From: Pelodera strongyloides
Taxonomy: Eukaryota > Nematoda > Chromadorea > Rhabditida > Rhabditidae
Reading direction: 5' to 3'
NCBI GenBank assembly: GCA_036852015.1
Contig: JAANDG010000068.1
Coordinates: 114,501-178,500 of the forward strand
DNA: 64,000 nt
The notes beneath the pieces are model-generated. The model had not been told where the DNA came from. It searched no databases and saw only the letters and a program-made list of their open reading frames with translations. Within the stretch, counting starts at the first letter, position 1. Every line of letters starts with the position of its first letter. This document shows, in pieces, positions 35,405-49,748 of the stretch. Made by a program: the position numbers and the translations under genes.

Positions 35405-36920
35405 TGGTTAAAAGGTCGTGCCCATCTGCAGCCGTTCAGCATCTGGCTCCAGGTCCGGCAACGACAGATCTTCGCCTAAAAGAAAAAATATCAAGTAAAG
35501 CGACATATTCAGTTTTTGATCATACGTAAATCTACACTTATAATAAAGCAGCATTCATAATTAAGCAACATTTTCACATCCAGGAGATATTACTCAAATT
35601 GCTCAACTAAATTAAGTTAAAATGAGAGAACGTTGCATTATAATTCCCAGCCAAGACACAACCCTTATGCACCAGTAGATCCTGCACAATTAAAACATTG
35701 TATTAAGAAACAGCTGAATATACCATAGTGGGACTTCTATTTACACTAGATGCACGAAATGTGTAGAAAATTACAAATGAATAGGTACCTATTTTTCATG
35801 GGAGCCTTCGAAGATGCGTGCCGGCCAGCATGTTGTGCCCATAGCTGCTTCATGGGCGTAACTAAAAACATAGTTCTGATTATCGGTAGAATTGATGGGA
35901 AAAGCTTTGGATCGTTGGCTGACATTACCTATATTAATATTTGTAGTATATAATGAGAAAAGTATACCTGTTATTTATTTGCGCTGTCGAGGTGTCGCTT
36001 GGTCACTTGTTCACATGATTGGCTTCCACGACTTGTGTCTTGTCCACAAAACCTTCTTCTAATGAGCCACATTCTTCTTCTGAAAAGTCATATAATAATT
36101 AAACCATTTCTTTTATGCAGTAACTTTATCTAATATTCTTCTTCTTCATCTACTTTCTCAAATGTTGCTGCAAAAACACAACAAACACTACTATAATGAT
36201 CGAAAGTGAAAAAAAACTGAAACCCTCGACTCGACTTACTATATTCCATTCGGTGGAAGAAATTCACGGCACCGGGCACGGCGCCTTCCAATGGGTGAAT
36301 CTAAATTAAGCGGTACTTTGAAGAGAACTAAAGGTAACATGTCTCTGAGTTTCATATTTGTAACCATTACTAGACGTAAGAATAATGAACAATACATATC
36401 TATTCACGTATGCAGCGGAGTAAAAAGAAATAAATGCGTAACATAGGATGTATCCTCACTTATTTCGATTAGAAAATGTGTAGTCGAATTCTCTGATTTT
36501 ATGACGATAAATATGATAAGTAACAATAAGTCACATGTGCGTTTGAAATAAAAGGAAACCTGAACACTCGATTTTCCGGATCAGATCCGACGAGCGTTCC
36601 ATAGCATTGCGACGATGTAGCAAATCCAAAAGGCTCAGACATCACACAAGATAATAAACCAACTCAACGTTTAAATACTGGGTCTATGCCCTCATTCCTT
36701 ATTTGGGTTGGGTTAAAGGCAAAATAGGTAACCAACAAAGTATATTTCCCGGTGAACAAATTATACTACGCATTGCCTCTTATCAAAGTACACAAATCAT
36801 GGTAGAAATGTGGTAAAAAACGGTAGTGGAAAAAAAATAAGAGAATCAAAGAATTACCCTCGTTGGTCGTTGGCACGTGTCCATTTAATGTAGACCGGCG
36901 AGAACGCAAAAGGACAAAAC
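35405..36920 (-). CDS. Possible small-exon gene, function unknown
   Basis: Several short open segments bounded by splice signals. An ATG exon (about 36643 down to 36560) encodes MSEPFGFATSSQCYGTLVG. A second (about 36299-36240) encodes IHPLEGAVPGAVNFFHRMEY and ends in a perfect GTAAGT donor. A third (about 36169-36135) encodes an acidic tail, FEKVDEEEEY, then a stop. Two more acidic segments with stops (about 36070 and 35480) could be alternative last exons. Exon 1 joins exon 2 in frame only through a weak donor (GTGTTC), so the model is uncertain. I do not recognise the product. A further exon-like segment lies at 36865-36920. Confidence 0.3.
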
Positions 36921-37299
36921 CTGAACAACAGTTGCTTTAAATCAGAGCGACGGGCAAGACGTACAATGCACCAATCAATTGGTACACACGGACACACAAA
37001 TTCACAGCTAAATAAAGACCATCAATGTAAATTGCAAAGTTTCGAATAGTTCTTCATTCTGGCCATTCCCCAGTACAAACACGGCGGAAAACATAGTATT
37101 GAGTCCAATCCAATTAAAGAAAAACTCAAATTAGACTAAAACATACCGTAAAACAAACGAAAAACAACTTATTCAACCAAAAAACCAGCGGATGGATGGA
37201 TGATGACGAAAAAATATTTATTGTGTGTCTGCCAACTCTAGCATGCTGCGCACTAGCTTGTCACTACGGTATTTCGGACACTAATTTGGGAAATAATCG

Positions 37300-37505
37300 G
37301 TTGGCGTGCAAGCGGCGTGGGCACGGCGTGCAACTTGCACGCCGTACCCACGCCATTTCGTCTCGGGCTTTTGGCGTGCAAGCGGCGTGGTATCGGCGGG
37401 CAAGTTGCACGCCGTACCGTTTCGCGTGCATTTTTGCACGCCACCACGTTGCCAAATGCACGCTGCACGCCGTTGTCACGCGGCTTGCACGCCAAGTTTC
37501 GTCAG
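37300..37505. repeat. GC-rich palindromic repeat, copy 3
   Basis: GGCGTGCAAGCGGCGTGG is repeated and inverted (TTGCACGCCGTACCCACGCC). Ends CACGCCAAGTTTCGTCAGTG, as copy 1 does. The longest and least eroded of the three. Confidence 0.8.
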
Positions 37506-37839
37506 TGAATATGGCCTCTGCTATGGTGTAAGTCGGTGTTCGGTACAAGTATGCACATTGTGGTATGTTGGCATTTATAGATGTGTATTGTTGCTAGTCT
37601 GCACAAACGGATGCGCGACGGTATTACTATGTGACCATTTATGTTCGATGTCATTTTTGGTGTATAGGGATGTACATTTACTTGCAGATGGTTATCGTAA
37701 CCTGCACGAAGTCGTTCTAGTTGTGTACACGATTATATGTTATGTAAGTAAATGTCTTGTGTACTTCGATTTATGTACATTGATGTAAATAGGTACATTG
37801 GAGCTGGTGGATGGTCCTACCACTGATCAAACGAACAAA

Positions 37840-38165
37840 AAGAGGGCCCGCCATAGCGGTGCGGCGCACCCCATCTAAGGTGCGCGGTGAGGGGGTCCGC
37901 CATAGACGTGCGGCGCACCCCATCTAATTGGTGCCGGTGGGTGCGCCACAGGTGCGCTGACGCCTGTTACATTCCTCTTGGCGCTCCTGCGGCTTGGTTT
38001 TTGGAGGAGGCGCGACATGTGCGCCACATGTGCGCCACATGTGCGCCTCTCGCGCGTCACCGGTGCGCAATCTGGCCCCAGTGGCGTAACTCTGGCGCAC
38101 CTGTCGCGCGCCCTAGAGCAATAGGCGGTGCGCCGCCCCTGTGTGGCGAATCCTCTTTTTGCTCG
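37840..38165. repeat. GC-rich GTGCGCC repeat cluster
   Basis: Repeated CATGTGCGCCA and GGTGCGGCGCACC motifs, much richer in GC than flanks. A shorter similar patch lies at 52655-52735. Confidence 0.55.
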
Positions 38166-38284
38166 CGGCTTCGCCACGACTGTATTCAATGTTGTCTGAG
38201 TCTTGAGGTACGGTAAGTCAGCGTCTAACGGTATTCACTGATGTAGATTCAGCGCCCGTCGGTGTCCCACTAAGTCCCTGTAAG

Positions 38285-39055
38285 TCCATGCTTCCCTTCT
38301 CCCTTTCTCTCTTTCCTTCTCCTGCTCTACCTCTCTCTCACCCCCACACTATCTTTCTTTCCCTCCCTCTCTCACAGTCTTACACACCTCTCTCTCTCTC
38401 TTACTCTACATTCCATGTCCTTCCGTCATCTCATTTTTTTCTTCCTGTTCGTTTCACATCTCCCTCCCCCTTCCCCCCCCCCCCCCCCCCCTCCCTCTTC
38501 CGTCTAAATTTCTATCTACTCAAAAGCTGTATATTGATCGTCACTGATGGACTCGAGCCCGACCGGAAAGAGAGAAACGAACTCGGCTTCTTCTGCTACT
38601 TCCCCATTTCTCTCGATCACTCTCTCACTCCTTCTCTCCCTCCCTCCCTCCATCTCTCCCTCCTTCTCTCCCTCCTTCTCTCCCTTTCTCCTGCTCTTCT
38701 ACCTAAATCTCTCTCTTCTCTCTATGCCTCTCTACTTCTCTCTATCCCTGTCCTCTTTAAGATAATCTCTTCATCTTTCTCCTTTTTCAAATTCTCTTCC
38801 TTTTCCCCTTCTGAAGCAGTTCCCCGAAGTTCCAGCTTCTTCTGACATCCCAACCTTTTTTATTTGATGTTCTCTAATCCGTCTCTAATTTTCTCCCTCA
38901 CTCTCATTCTTTCTCTCTATCTCTTGCCTCTCCCCTCTATTCTTCTCTCTCTCCCTCTCTCTCTCTCACTGTTTCTCGCTATCTCTTGCCTCTCCCCTCT
39001 ATTCTTCTCTCTCTCCCTCTCTCTCTCTCTCGATTAGATTCTAGAATACGGCTTC
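38285..39055. repeat. Polypyrimidine (CT/CCT)n region with a C19 run
   Basis: Over 700 bp of almost continuous pyrimidines on the + strand with a C run at 38473-38491. Further CT microsatellites occur at 39321-39356, 40147-40192, 40859-40893, 42058-42100 and 56328-56362. Open frames through it are compositional. Confidence 0.9.
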
Positions 39056-39323
39056 TCGAAAAAATTTCTTTATCTGCTTTTCCAAGATAGTATTCGCATG
39101 TTTTTTTGAAAGAGTTCAAGTTTACCTAATCAACACATAACACGACACAGAATAGTTTCTAGTTTTCATTGGGCTCCGCGTCAAATTATTTTAATTCTAA
39201 ATTCTACAAAATTTTATTCCCATTCATGGGTCCCATGGTTTCGAACCGAAATGCCATTATGTGATGTATGCTCCTTTCTCTCTATAAGTCTCTTTCTATA
39301 TGCAATCTTGTTCTTTCTTTCTT

Positions 39324-39358
<35 letters not shown>

Positions 39359-40142
39359 TTCTCCCTATCAAATCTACATTGTCAATTTCAAGCCTCCGAA
39401 AAAGGCTGAATTGCGAAAGCACAACGAGCGCATCACTTTCATTTCCACTATTTGCCCTATTATTGAATTCATCTTATTGGAAGCGTTTGAAAAGAGAGGG
39501 CGTCCGATTACTCTGCGCCTTAGGCTTAGCCGAATAAACAAACTTTTCACGGAATTCTGGAGATATTTGAAATCTGCACGCTCGTCATCTGCCCATTCCC
39601 AGTTGTACTCTTCTGCTCACAATGCGAACTAACTAGCATATGGCTTACTGTGTTCGGTGGTGACTCAACAAACGCGAGTTCGGATCTGTCCCGCGAAGAT
39701 GAATCATTCAACCAGCGGTGGTTGTTTTACTCACGTTTCAATATATGCAAACAAATTTAGAACCTGCAAGATCTAGTATGACATGCGTTCATTTTTGTTT
39801 CCTCCTTATTTCGTCAGTGGCTTTTATTTTGTTTCGCATCATTGTTTTGTTTCCTTCCCTACGTCATCGACCGAAATGACATAGATAGACGCGTAACATT
39901 ATTCGAGGCTAAGGCTAGCGTCGAAGTTTGATTGGCCATTTATTTCCTTGCATTTGTTTTACGGGTAAGCATACTAAATCGCACTAGCACATACTAAAAG
40001 AATATCAAATACTATAATGAAACCCAGAGACCGTGAGGATAGTAGGAAGAGGGAAGAGCGCTATCAAGCCGATTCCTGTTAATCTAGTAATCTAGTACTG
40101 TGTTCTGCCTTATGTCTTATCTATATCGCTTGCATCCTCCTT

Positions 40143-40177
<35 letters not shown>

Positions 40178-40422
40178 CTCTCTTTCTCTCTCTCGTTCTC
40201 TTCCCTTTGAACCGATTCAAATCTCTTTGTTCGCGCCATAATCTGCTTATTCGTCGTTCTCTTGACCTACGCGATCATCCCATTGATTGCTTCAGTGCAC
40301 TAAACGTAATTTATTCTCGTGTGTAGCCTTTTCCTGAGATTGTTGTATATCATCATCTGAAAACTACATCGTTGTTATGTGAAAACTACATCTCTCTTAG
40401 ATTGATCAAAGTTTGAAGCGCG

Positions 40423-40543
40423 TTAAAGTGGTAGAACGCGTGGTCTGTGAAGCGTATGCTGGACAACTGCATTCCCCTGTATTGTTCAAATATGACACAA
40501 AATGGAACACACTCTTCATAACTCACGTGCCATACCACTTTAA
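40423..40543. mobile_element. TTAA-flanked MITE, family 2
   Basis: Ends TTAAAGTGGTAGAACGCGTGG and CACGTGCCATACCACTTTAA, with AGCGTATGCTGGACAAC inside the left end. Confidence 0.75.
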
Positions 40544-41467
40544 TGTTGCTGCCAGGCAAGTGGAGCCGAGTCAGACAATATGAACCCATAGATTCACACC
40601 AGACGCCGCCGCTCAATAGAGAATAAACAGAATAAAATGATCTAGGGGATATTGTGAAATTCTCGTTTAGTTATTGAATAATGCGGCTGAATGTGAGTAG
40701 GATTTTGCGCTGATTTCACAATTTGATTGAGTTTTCGGGCTGTTTAAAGGGAAAAGCCATGGTGTCCCTCCTAGTGACGGCTGATTGTTTTCATGGCTAG
40801 ACACGGCCCATGTCATGCTATACCATGATTTATTCCGCCCGGCTCTCTCCTTTACACACTCTCTCTCCATCTCTCTCTCCTCTCTCTCTCTCTGATAGTA
40901 CAGCTTAATCTTCATGGGATACAATTTGGCATTTTTTATCTACCTATTTGTATTTCTGATATACGTACGTCGTTTATTATTCTACGCAAATAGTAACATT
41001 CTGACTTCACGCAAAAAAAACCTGTTTCTCTTCTCACTCAGGGGACGTCGTGATTCCCGCATTCACTGCACTTTACGTATTCCATGTGTTTGGCTAAAGA
41101 ACCCCCGATAGAACGGTTTCAACTTTACATCTGGCTGTAATAAGCACAGAAATTGTTTAGTTTAAACTCTTGTAAATATTTAAACTCTTTCAAGTTTTTT
41201 TCGCCAATTCTTTACTTTTCTAATTTCCCCTAAACGATCAAAGAGTATTACGGATGTGCCCCAAATAATGTTGAATTGCGGCTTACGGGTCTCCTTTGTG
41301 GTAATTATCTTGACTTAATTAGCTCATCAAGAGTCACAAACACACAGAAGTGCACTCATCAACTAGAGCTTATAGCCTTCGGCCATAGGCCAGTTTCAGT
41401 GTGAAAGGTCATTGTGGAATCATCGGGGTTTCTAATTGTAAGGGTCAAACAAGATCCTAATAAGAAT

Positions 41468-41692
41468 TCTTATTATATAAAGGAGAAGAGTTTACTTTTT
41501 TGTGAACGCAACGAAAATTTGAATATCTAAAGGCTATGAAAGGAGAGCCGGAGCCCCGCCTTGAACAAGCGAAATTCGTATTTTATTTCACGATTTTTCA
41601 AGATACGTTGCAAACGTTTCACATAAGTGTGCTCACTGATGTTCCTGCATTTTAGACTTTGAAAGTCGCCTCAGGCGGCGATAGCCGTCCGG
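41468..41692 (+). mobile_element. Helitron-like element H5, short type A
   Basis: Starts TCTTATTATATAAAGGAG; ends hairpin GCCTCAGGCGGC then GATAGCCGTCCGG before T. The CTGG end is mutated to CCGG and the base before TC is T, so this is a decayed copy. Confidence 0.7.
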
Positions 41693-41735
41693 TAATGTAT
41701 AGAGGACAGCGAAATAATTGCCGAACTCACAGAAA

Positions 41736-41912
41736 AACCGTATGTAGTCGGTCACCAAATGGTTTCACTGAGGAAATCATTTGACGACGGCTTATGATCT
41801 GACGACCGCTTCTAGGTGACAACTTGACGACGGTTTTCGAGACAACGTTGGACACCGCACGGTCACCAAATGGTTTGGAACACGAAAAAAACGGGACCGT
41901 CACCAAATGGTT
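41736..41912. repeat. Foldback repeat with CACCAAATGGT motifs, copy 2
   Basis: GTCACCAAATGGTTTC occurs several times, with inverted relatives (TTTGACGACGG). Confidence 0.6.
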
Positions 41913-43031
41913 TCCTCCATTTCCTATGCATGCGTATTTAGGGTCACGATGCTGAGCCTAGCTAGGATTGACCCTACAAGTACAAGTACCCTAGCTAGGC
42001 CGTTCTTATAGCTCCCTTTTTTAATATCGCCATTCTGTCTCACACACACTTTCTTGTGCTCTCTCTATCTCTCTCTAACTCTCTCTCTCATTCTCTCTGT
42101 GTGTCCCGGCAACTCTCCCATTCCTTTTCCCTCCCTTCCCTCCTCTCTTGTACCCCCGAACGGCCCATCCCCATTCCCCCCGATCGATTAATTCTGTCTC
42201 CCTAGGACGCGGGAGGTTCCCAATCCTATCCCAAAAGATTCTTATACATCAAAACAGATGTGAAACAGACTTTCTCGGTTTGTCATTCGTTTTCTCTAAC
42301 TTTATACCTTTTACTGAATTATTACTTCTCCAATGATTTTGCTCGTCAGCACGTGTTTTCCGTGAACGGTGTTATTCCTCTACATATGGAGGGTATGTGT
42401 GTCGTGTCCGTATACTGTATGTGTCTCATACTCGGCCTGAGCACGGTTTATCTTTTGTAAATCTGTGTTTTTCCCTGTCATTCTGTACACGTTTTCAGGG
42501 CGTTTCATGCATGAGAACTGTGTAATTCTCATTTACTTTGATAAATTGACGTTGATTTTTTCATTAGGGGAATTTGTTTGTCTATCACACAATGTACATT
42601 TTACGGTACTAAATCGATTGTTTTCCTGCCAGATTTGTGCACATTTTCGAGAAGAAAAAAAATTATTCCGGCCGGACATTTATCGCGAAAAACGCCTATA
42701 GATTGATAGAAATAGATAACATTGTCGCTGAGTCACCCGCTCGCCCATTACAAACGCCCCCTAATTTTGGTATTTTATTCTATGTTCTTTCTTAATACAC
42801 ATATTGTTCAATGTTTTTTTTAAAGAAAATATTACTTTCTATACATTAGTCATCGACACAGTATGTTGCATAGATAGGTAGTAGCTCTGTAAGAAAAACT
42901 AATTCTTATTTCGTAATAGCCTGAGAGTTTGAATTTAAATCCCTTTTCCTTCTACGGTGCCAAGGTCACTGTTGTTATTGAGAACACTATTTTTTCTATG
43001 GAATTACCACTTACGGTTATTCAAACGAGCT

Positions 43032-45065
43032 GAGGCCGTTTTCACCAACATTTACTTCTGTCAAAAAGGGTACTTCAGTCAAAAGCGCGCGGTACTTCTG
43101 GTTTCACCAACATTTACTTCTGTCAAAAAGGTACTTAGGTTAAGTACCTTTTTGACAGAAGTACGCTTTTAACACGGGAGGCGTACTTCCACCAAAAAGG
43201 TGAAAGTAAGCCTGTACTTCAGTTTTTTATTCTTTATGAAGACTAATTAACCTAATTTGTTTAATTATTGTATGGTTTTTATGGTAAACCAGTCGGCTAC
43301 CGCCGCCTGAGGCGTCTTTTCAATATTCGCTGATGGTCGCTATGTTTCACTGGGCTCAATCTATAAGTAGAGGCAACTCTTTCTCGCAAGAATAGTTTCC
43401 TGGGGAAAGAACTTAGTTTCTGTTGACTATATTTCTCCTAAATTGTCTGCAACTTGCTCTACTCTAGGACATCGAAAAAATTGCCAAAGCCTAAAAGCAG
43501 CTTAATATCGCGTGGCTGATACGCCGCAATGTTTCTCTGGGCTATATAAGTTAGGAGGAAACATTTCCATCCAAAGAGTCTCCAGTCTTTCTTTTTCTTT
43601 TTGAAACCCATACCAATATTGAACACGGGTTAGAACTTAGTTTCTGTTGACTGTATTCCTCCTAAATTGTCTGCAGCTTGCTGGACTCTACAATATCGAA
43701 AAAATTTCAAATCCTAAAAAAAAGAATGTGCCTGGATGATACGTCCCAATGTTTCGCTGGGCTATATAAGTTAGAAGCAAACATTTGTCTGAAGGAAATG
43801 GTTTCACTTTTGTTATTTTCCTTTTGAAACCTACACCAATATCAAACACGGGGATATAACTTAGTTTCTGTTGACTATATTCCTCCTAAATAAGGACCGG
43901 CGCCACGGGGAACATCAAGTTGAGCACACATCGATGCCATTGACAGGGAATTATTATAAATTGCGAATATGCTTCTTGAATTGCATGGAACAGGGATCTC
44001 GGCCTACTTGCCGCACAATCGCTCGAACGATACCCCGCAAGCATTCTGTATATGGCAGCCTTTGTAGCGTTCACTGGGCGTTCCGCAGTGGAGGTGCCCT
44101 GCAGTGGGTGTTCTTTGAACTCTATCGCTCGGCATGTACTCCGCGCCCTTGGTGTACATGCAAACTTTTGTGTGGTGCTCATGTGAGCGCTCCACAATGG
44201 CGTTGCACAGCAAGTGGATGTTCCTTGAACATTATCGCTCGGCCGATACTCCGCTTCCTTGGAGTATAATGCAACCTTTTGTGTGGCATTCGTGTGAGCC
44301 ATCCGCAATGGCGTTGGTGAGTATATGCAGTCTGCGAGTGCGTAGCTCAGGGCTGGATTCTCGTAGGTTGCCCAAGGTGAGGATAATCTCACGTTGAAAG
44401 GCAATGGAAAATTTTTGTAAAATAAGAGTAAATAAAGCATTAGACGAAAAAGCGTGATTTCAAGTTTTCAAAATTGGTCGTTCTTTGAGTTTTGTGCTGT
44501 GAGTGTTCTTTGAACCCTTTGTGCCGCAGAAACGCCCGAACGATACAGCACACATATTCCACATATGCAGCCTTTTTTGGACGTTTGTGAGAGGGGCGCT
44601 CGGGAAGTGAGATGGCTCAGTGCACGGGAACGTGAACTACTGAACCAATCCTACAACCTGAGCGTAACGCACATCATCCAAACGTACATTCAAACAAACG
44701 CACAAACAAACAAACAAAGCTCCCAACTTTATATAATAAGATAAGTTTTGTAAACATTAATTGACAAGATTTCAGTTTTTGGATCACATTTCACATAATT
44801 AATAAAGTGATTACACGCTTGATTATTTATATATTTCTTGTTTACATGGTAAACAACTTTTAGTAATTACTTAGATGTGTATCATCTTCGTTTTAAAACG
44901 TAATCTAACTGTTAACCAACGTTTTCCTTCAAAAAAAGTAAATGTTGGTGAAATCCATCAAAAAGCGTGTGGTAGCGTACTTCAGTCATAAATTTACTTA
45001 ACCTAAGTACCTTTTTGATGGTCAAAAATTTATGACAGAAGTAAATGTTGGTGAAAACGGCCTCT
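43032..45065. mobile_element. Foldback element with Helitron H8 nested inside
   Basis: Outer arms GAGGCCGTTTTCACCAACAT and ATGTTGGTGAAAACGGCCTC are perfect inverted copies, followed inward by TTACTTCTGTCA/TGACAGAAGTAA and repeated AAGTACCTTTTTGA motifs. H8 occupies most of the interior. Confidence 0.75.
43289..44741 (-). mobile_element. Helitron-like element H8 with tandem repeats
   Basis: Minus orientation: starts TCTTATTATATAAAG, ends hairpin GCCTCAGGCGGCGG plus TAGCCGACTGG, A|T flanks. Contains about three of the TATATAA-bearing units of H7 (43340-43890) and a second imperfect tandem of about 125 bp (43965-44330) with landmarks TATCGCTCGGC and AACTTTTGTGTGG. Confidence 0.8.
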
Positions 45066-45086
45066 GGACTTGAATGACCGGTTTAT

Positions 45087-45230
45087 TTAAAGCTGTATGA
45101 CACATGGTTTTGAAACTTATGGTCAATGTTCCGTTCTATGCCGGGACTTCCCAGATGACGCAGAAATTTGATGTAATGCCTGAACATGACGCTAGCACAC
45201 GCTCACAAACCATGTGTCATAACGCTTTAA
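45087..45230. mobile_element. TTAA-flanked MITE, family 6
   Basis: Ends TTAAAGCTGTATGACACATGG and CCATGTGTCATAACGCTTTAA are inverted copies, both with TTAA. Lies 20 bp beyond the foldback element. Confidence 0.8.
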
Positions 45231-46074
45231 ATTTTCACATGATTAATATGATGACTCCCGACAGGCCACTGTACTTATTTGGTATGGCTTATCTGATCAT
45301 CGATCTATGTTTATTGGGGGGTACGCATTGGGGGGGATAGGATATAGGAGAGAGGAAGGAGATAGGGTTTCCTTCCCCTATATGACATCCCATCTTCATA
45401 AGTGCTCACTTATCGTATACATCGGATGCGACTATCCACAAAATATATGTCCTTGAGTCCTTATCATCATGATAAACACTACTCTTCTATGGTTTCCTTG
45501 ATTTTTTAATGGTCATTTCTACTATCTTAATACATTTTTGTCTATATTAACGTCCTGCTTTTGTCTGTTCTAATTTTGGCTGAAAAAATTGAGCCTTACA
45601 GTAGTTTTCTTCACATTGTAACGATGTTTTGCGGTGATTGTAGGTGTATCGATTAGTTCTAAGTGTTGCTATCGACTAGAAACTTAGCGATTCGACTATC
45701 GAACTGTATCGTACGACATCGACTGGACTTTACTAGAAACTATCGATTAGAAGTATCAGTCACCTTAATTTCCTCATCTAGCAATTGAAATCAATGACGC
45801 GTCTTTACGAAAGAAGATCCACCATAGCTTCCCCGGTATCATGTGTTATTTGCCGATGTTCGTTCCTCAAAAACCTCAAGTGTATGTGTGTGTGTGCAAA
45901 TAGTTGATCGGACTGAGTACACTGGCCTTCTTGCGTTCTTTCCCAACCAACTCCAGCTTTTCCTCAATAACATTCATCAAAATCCAAGCGTTTCAAAAGA
46001 TCCTTATGTACCCGCGTAAAATACAGTTCTTCTCCAATGGCTTTTCTTCATGAGTATCAGAGTATCATAGGAAA

Positions 46075-46215
46075 TGGGTGAACCCATTTGGTGACGGTTC
46101 ACTGTTTTTTTTTCGTGAGCCAGCCCATTTGTTGACCGCTTCGTGGCCATCTGGTGACCAAGTTTCATCGAACAGTCAAACTGATCGCCAAATGGTCACA
46201 AACCAGTCACCAAAT
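46075..46215. repeat. Foldback repeat with CACCAAATGGT motifs, copy 3
   Basis: GGTGACCAAGTTTCATCGAAC and TCGCCAAATGGTCAC in the arrangement of copy 1. Confidence 0.55.
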
Positions 46216-47400
46216 GTTTTTTTCGTTAATTACATAGATGGAATAGATTACATTACTTTACATTCACTTTATACTACTGTATAATATTCAAATTTATTTT
46301 GCTCCCGCCAAATTTGTTGCGTTGCGGTTGCGACCGCGTATTAGTTTTGGTTTGCCTGTTTTTGAAGTGACTCATTCGATGATGTTTGCATTGATTCTGT
46401 CTTTCTTTCAAGTTTGTTATTATGTAGGCTGACTTCTTATCCAGTTTGTTTTCCGCTTATATTCTGTGTACACGATCCCGTTATTCTATGACGAACGCAA
46501 GAACGGTCCTGCTTTCTTTATGAATGCGTTCCGAAACTTGCGTGTTGTAGTATGATTAGCGTTTCCTGTTACCTTTCTGTATGCGTCTGAGTGCAGCGTA
46601 AAACAGAATGTCTCCTGCTTCGTTCCGTGTTTTGAAAGCGCTGCGCAAGGTGCTGAATAAAAAAAAACGGGGAGGATTTAGCCCGTGTTTATCGATGTTT
46701 CTGGAATGAAACCTAGGTAGCGTGGCAGACTTATCACTTATTTCATTTTATCGCGAGTACAGCAAATTGCCGAAAAATCGATAATCAACGACTTGGAATT
46801 TAGAGCCTCACCGTTTCTGAACGCCTCCTTTCGTGTTTCGTGTTGTATAGAGTCCACAAGTCCACTTCGAAACACTACTAGTCCACATTTTTCATTGCTT
46901 TTTACTTGAGAATGTATACCATTGTCCTTCGCAGTTGCCGTTTTTACGTAGTCGTTTGTAATATGTCGCCCTATGGACATTTCGCCCCTTCCGTAGATCA
47001 ATTACGTTATTGCTTCCATCGATGCATGAGGTTTAAACGTAGACCTTCTGTTGCAAGTGGAAGCTGCTCACAGAAATTAGATGTTCAGGTTCTCTGCTTT
47101 TTGCGGCGTCTGCATCCACCCCTTTTTTCTGACACTGAACAGTGTTTTTGTTTCAGTGTTTTACCACATTTCTTCTTCCTCATCGCTCCTTCTCCCTCTT
47201 AACATGTTCCATACTGTTTGTTTGCAACTTTGAATTCTTTACACATTTCTTCATCTAACCGTGGCCGGTTTTTTTAGTCAGCACCGTTGCTTTGTTTATT
47301 TACTGAAGTGGATTCATATAATTTACTTACTTTGGTTTGTTACAGGTATTTCTAAAGACTGACGGTAGCTTTATATTGAGTGATTTCCAGCAATATAGGA

Positions 47401-49748
<2,348 letters not shown>

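Larger units (their letters stand above)
36921..47400. other. Repeat-rich intergenic region before rho-1
   Basis: Palindromic repeats, pyrimidine tracts, MITEs and Helitrons H5 and H8 occupy much of it. An open segment at about 39385-39630 (plus) is unusually long outside low complexity but has no recognisable domain. I see no supported gene. Confidence 0.4.

Noticed and set aside
37196..37788. Cysteine- and histidine-rich frames through 37200-37790
   Set aside because: They are translations of the GC-rich palindromic repeat; the cysteines come from GCACGC-type motifs.
38288..38845. 185-codon frame rich in Ser/Leu/Pro
   Set aside because: Produced by the CT-rich tract; no other coding signal.
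43871..44440. Frames of 130-184 codons on both strands in H8
   Set aside because: They follow the imperfect 125-bp tandem repeat and are open on opposite strands at once.
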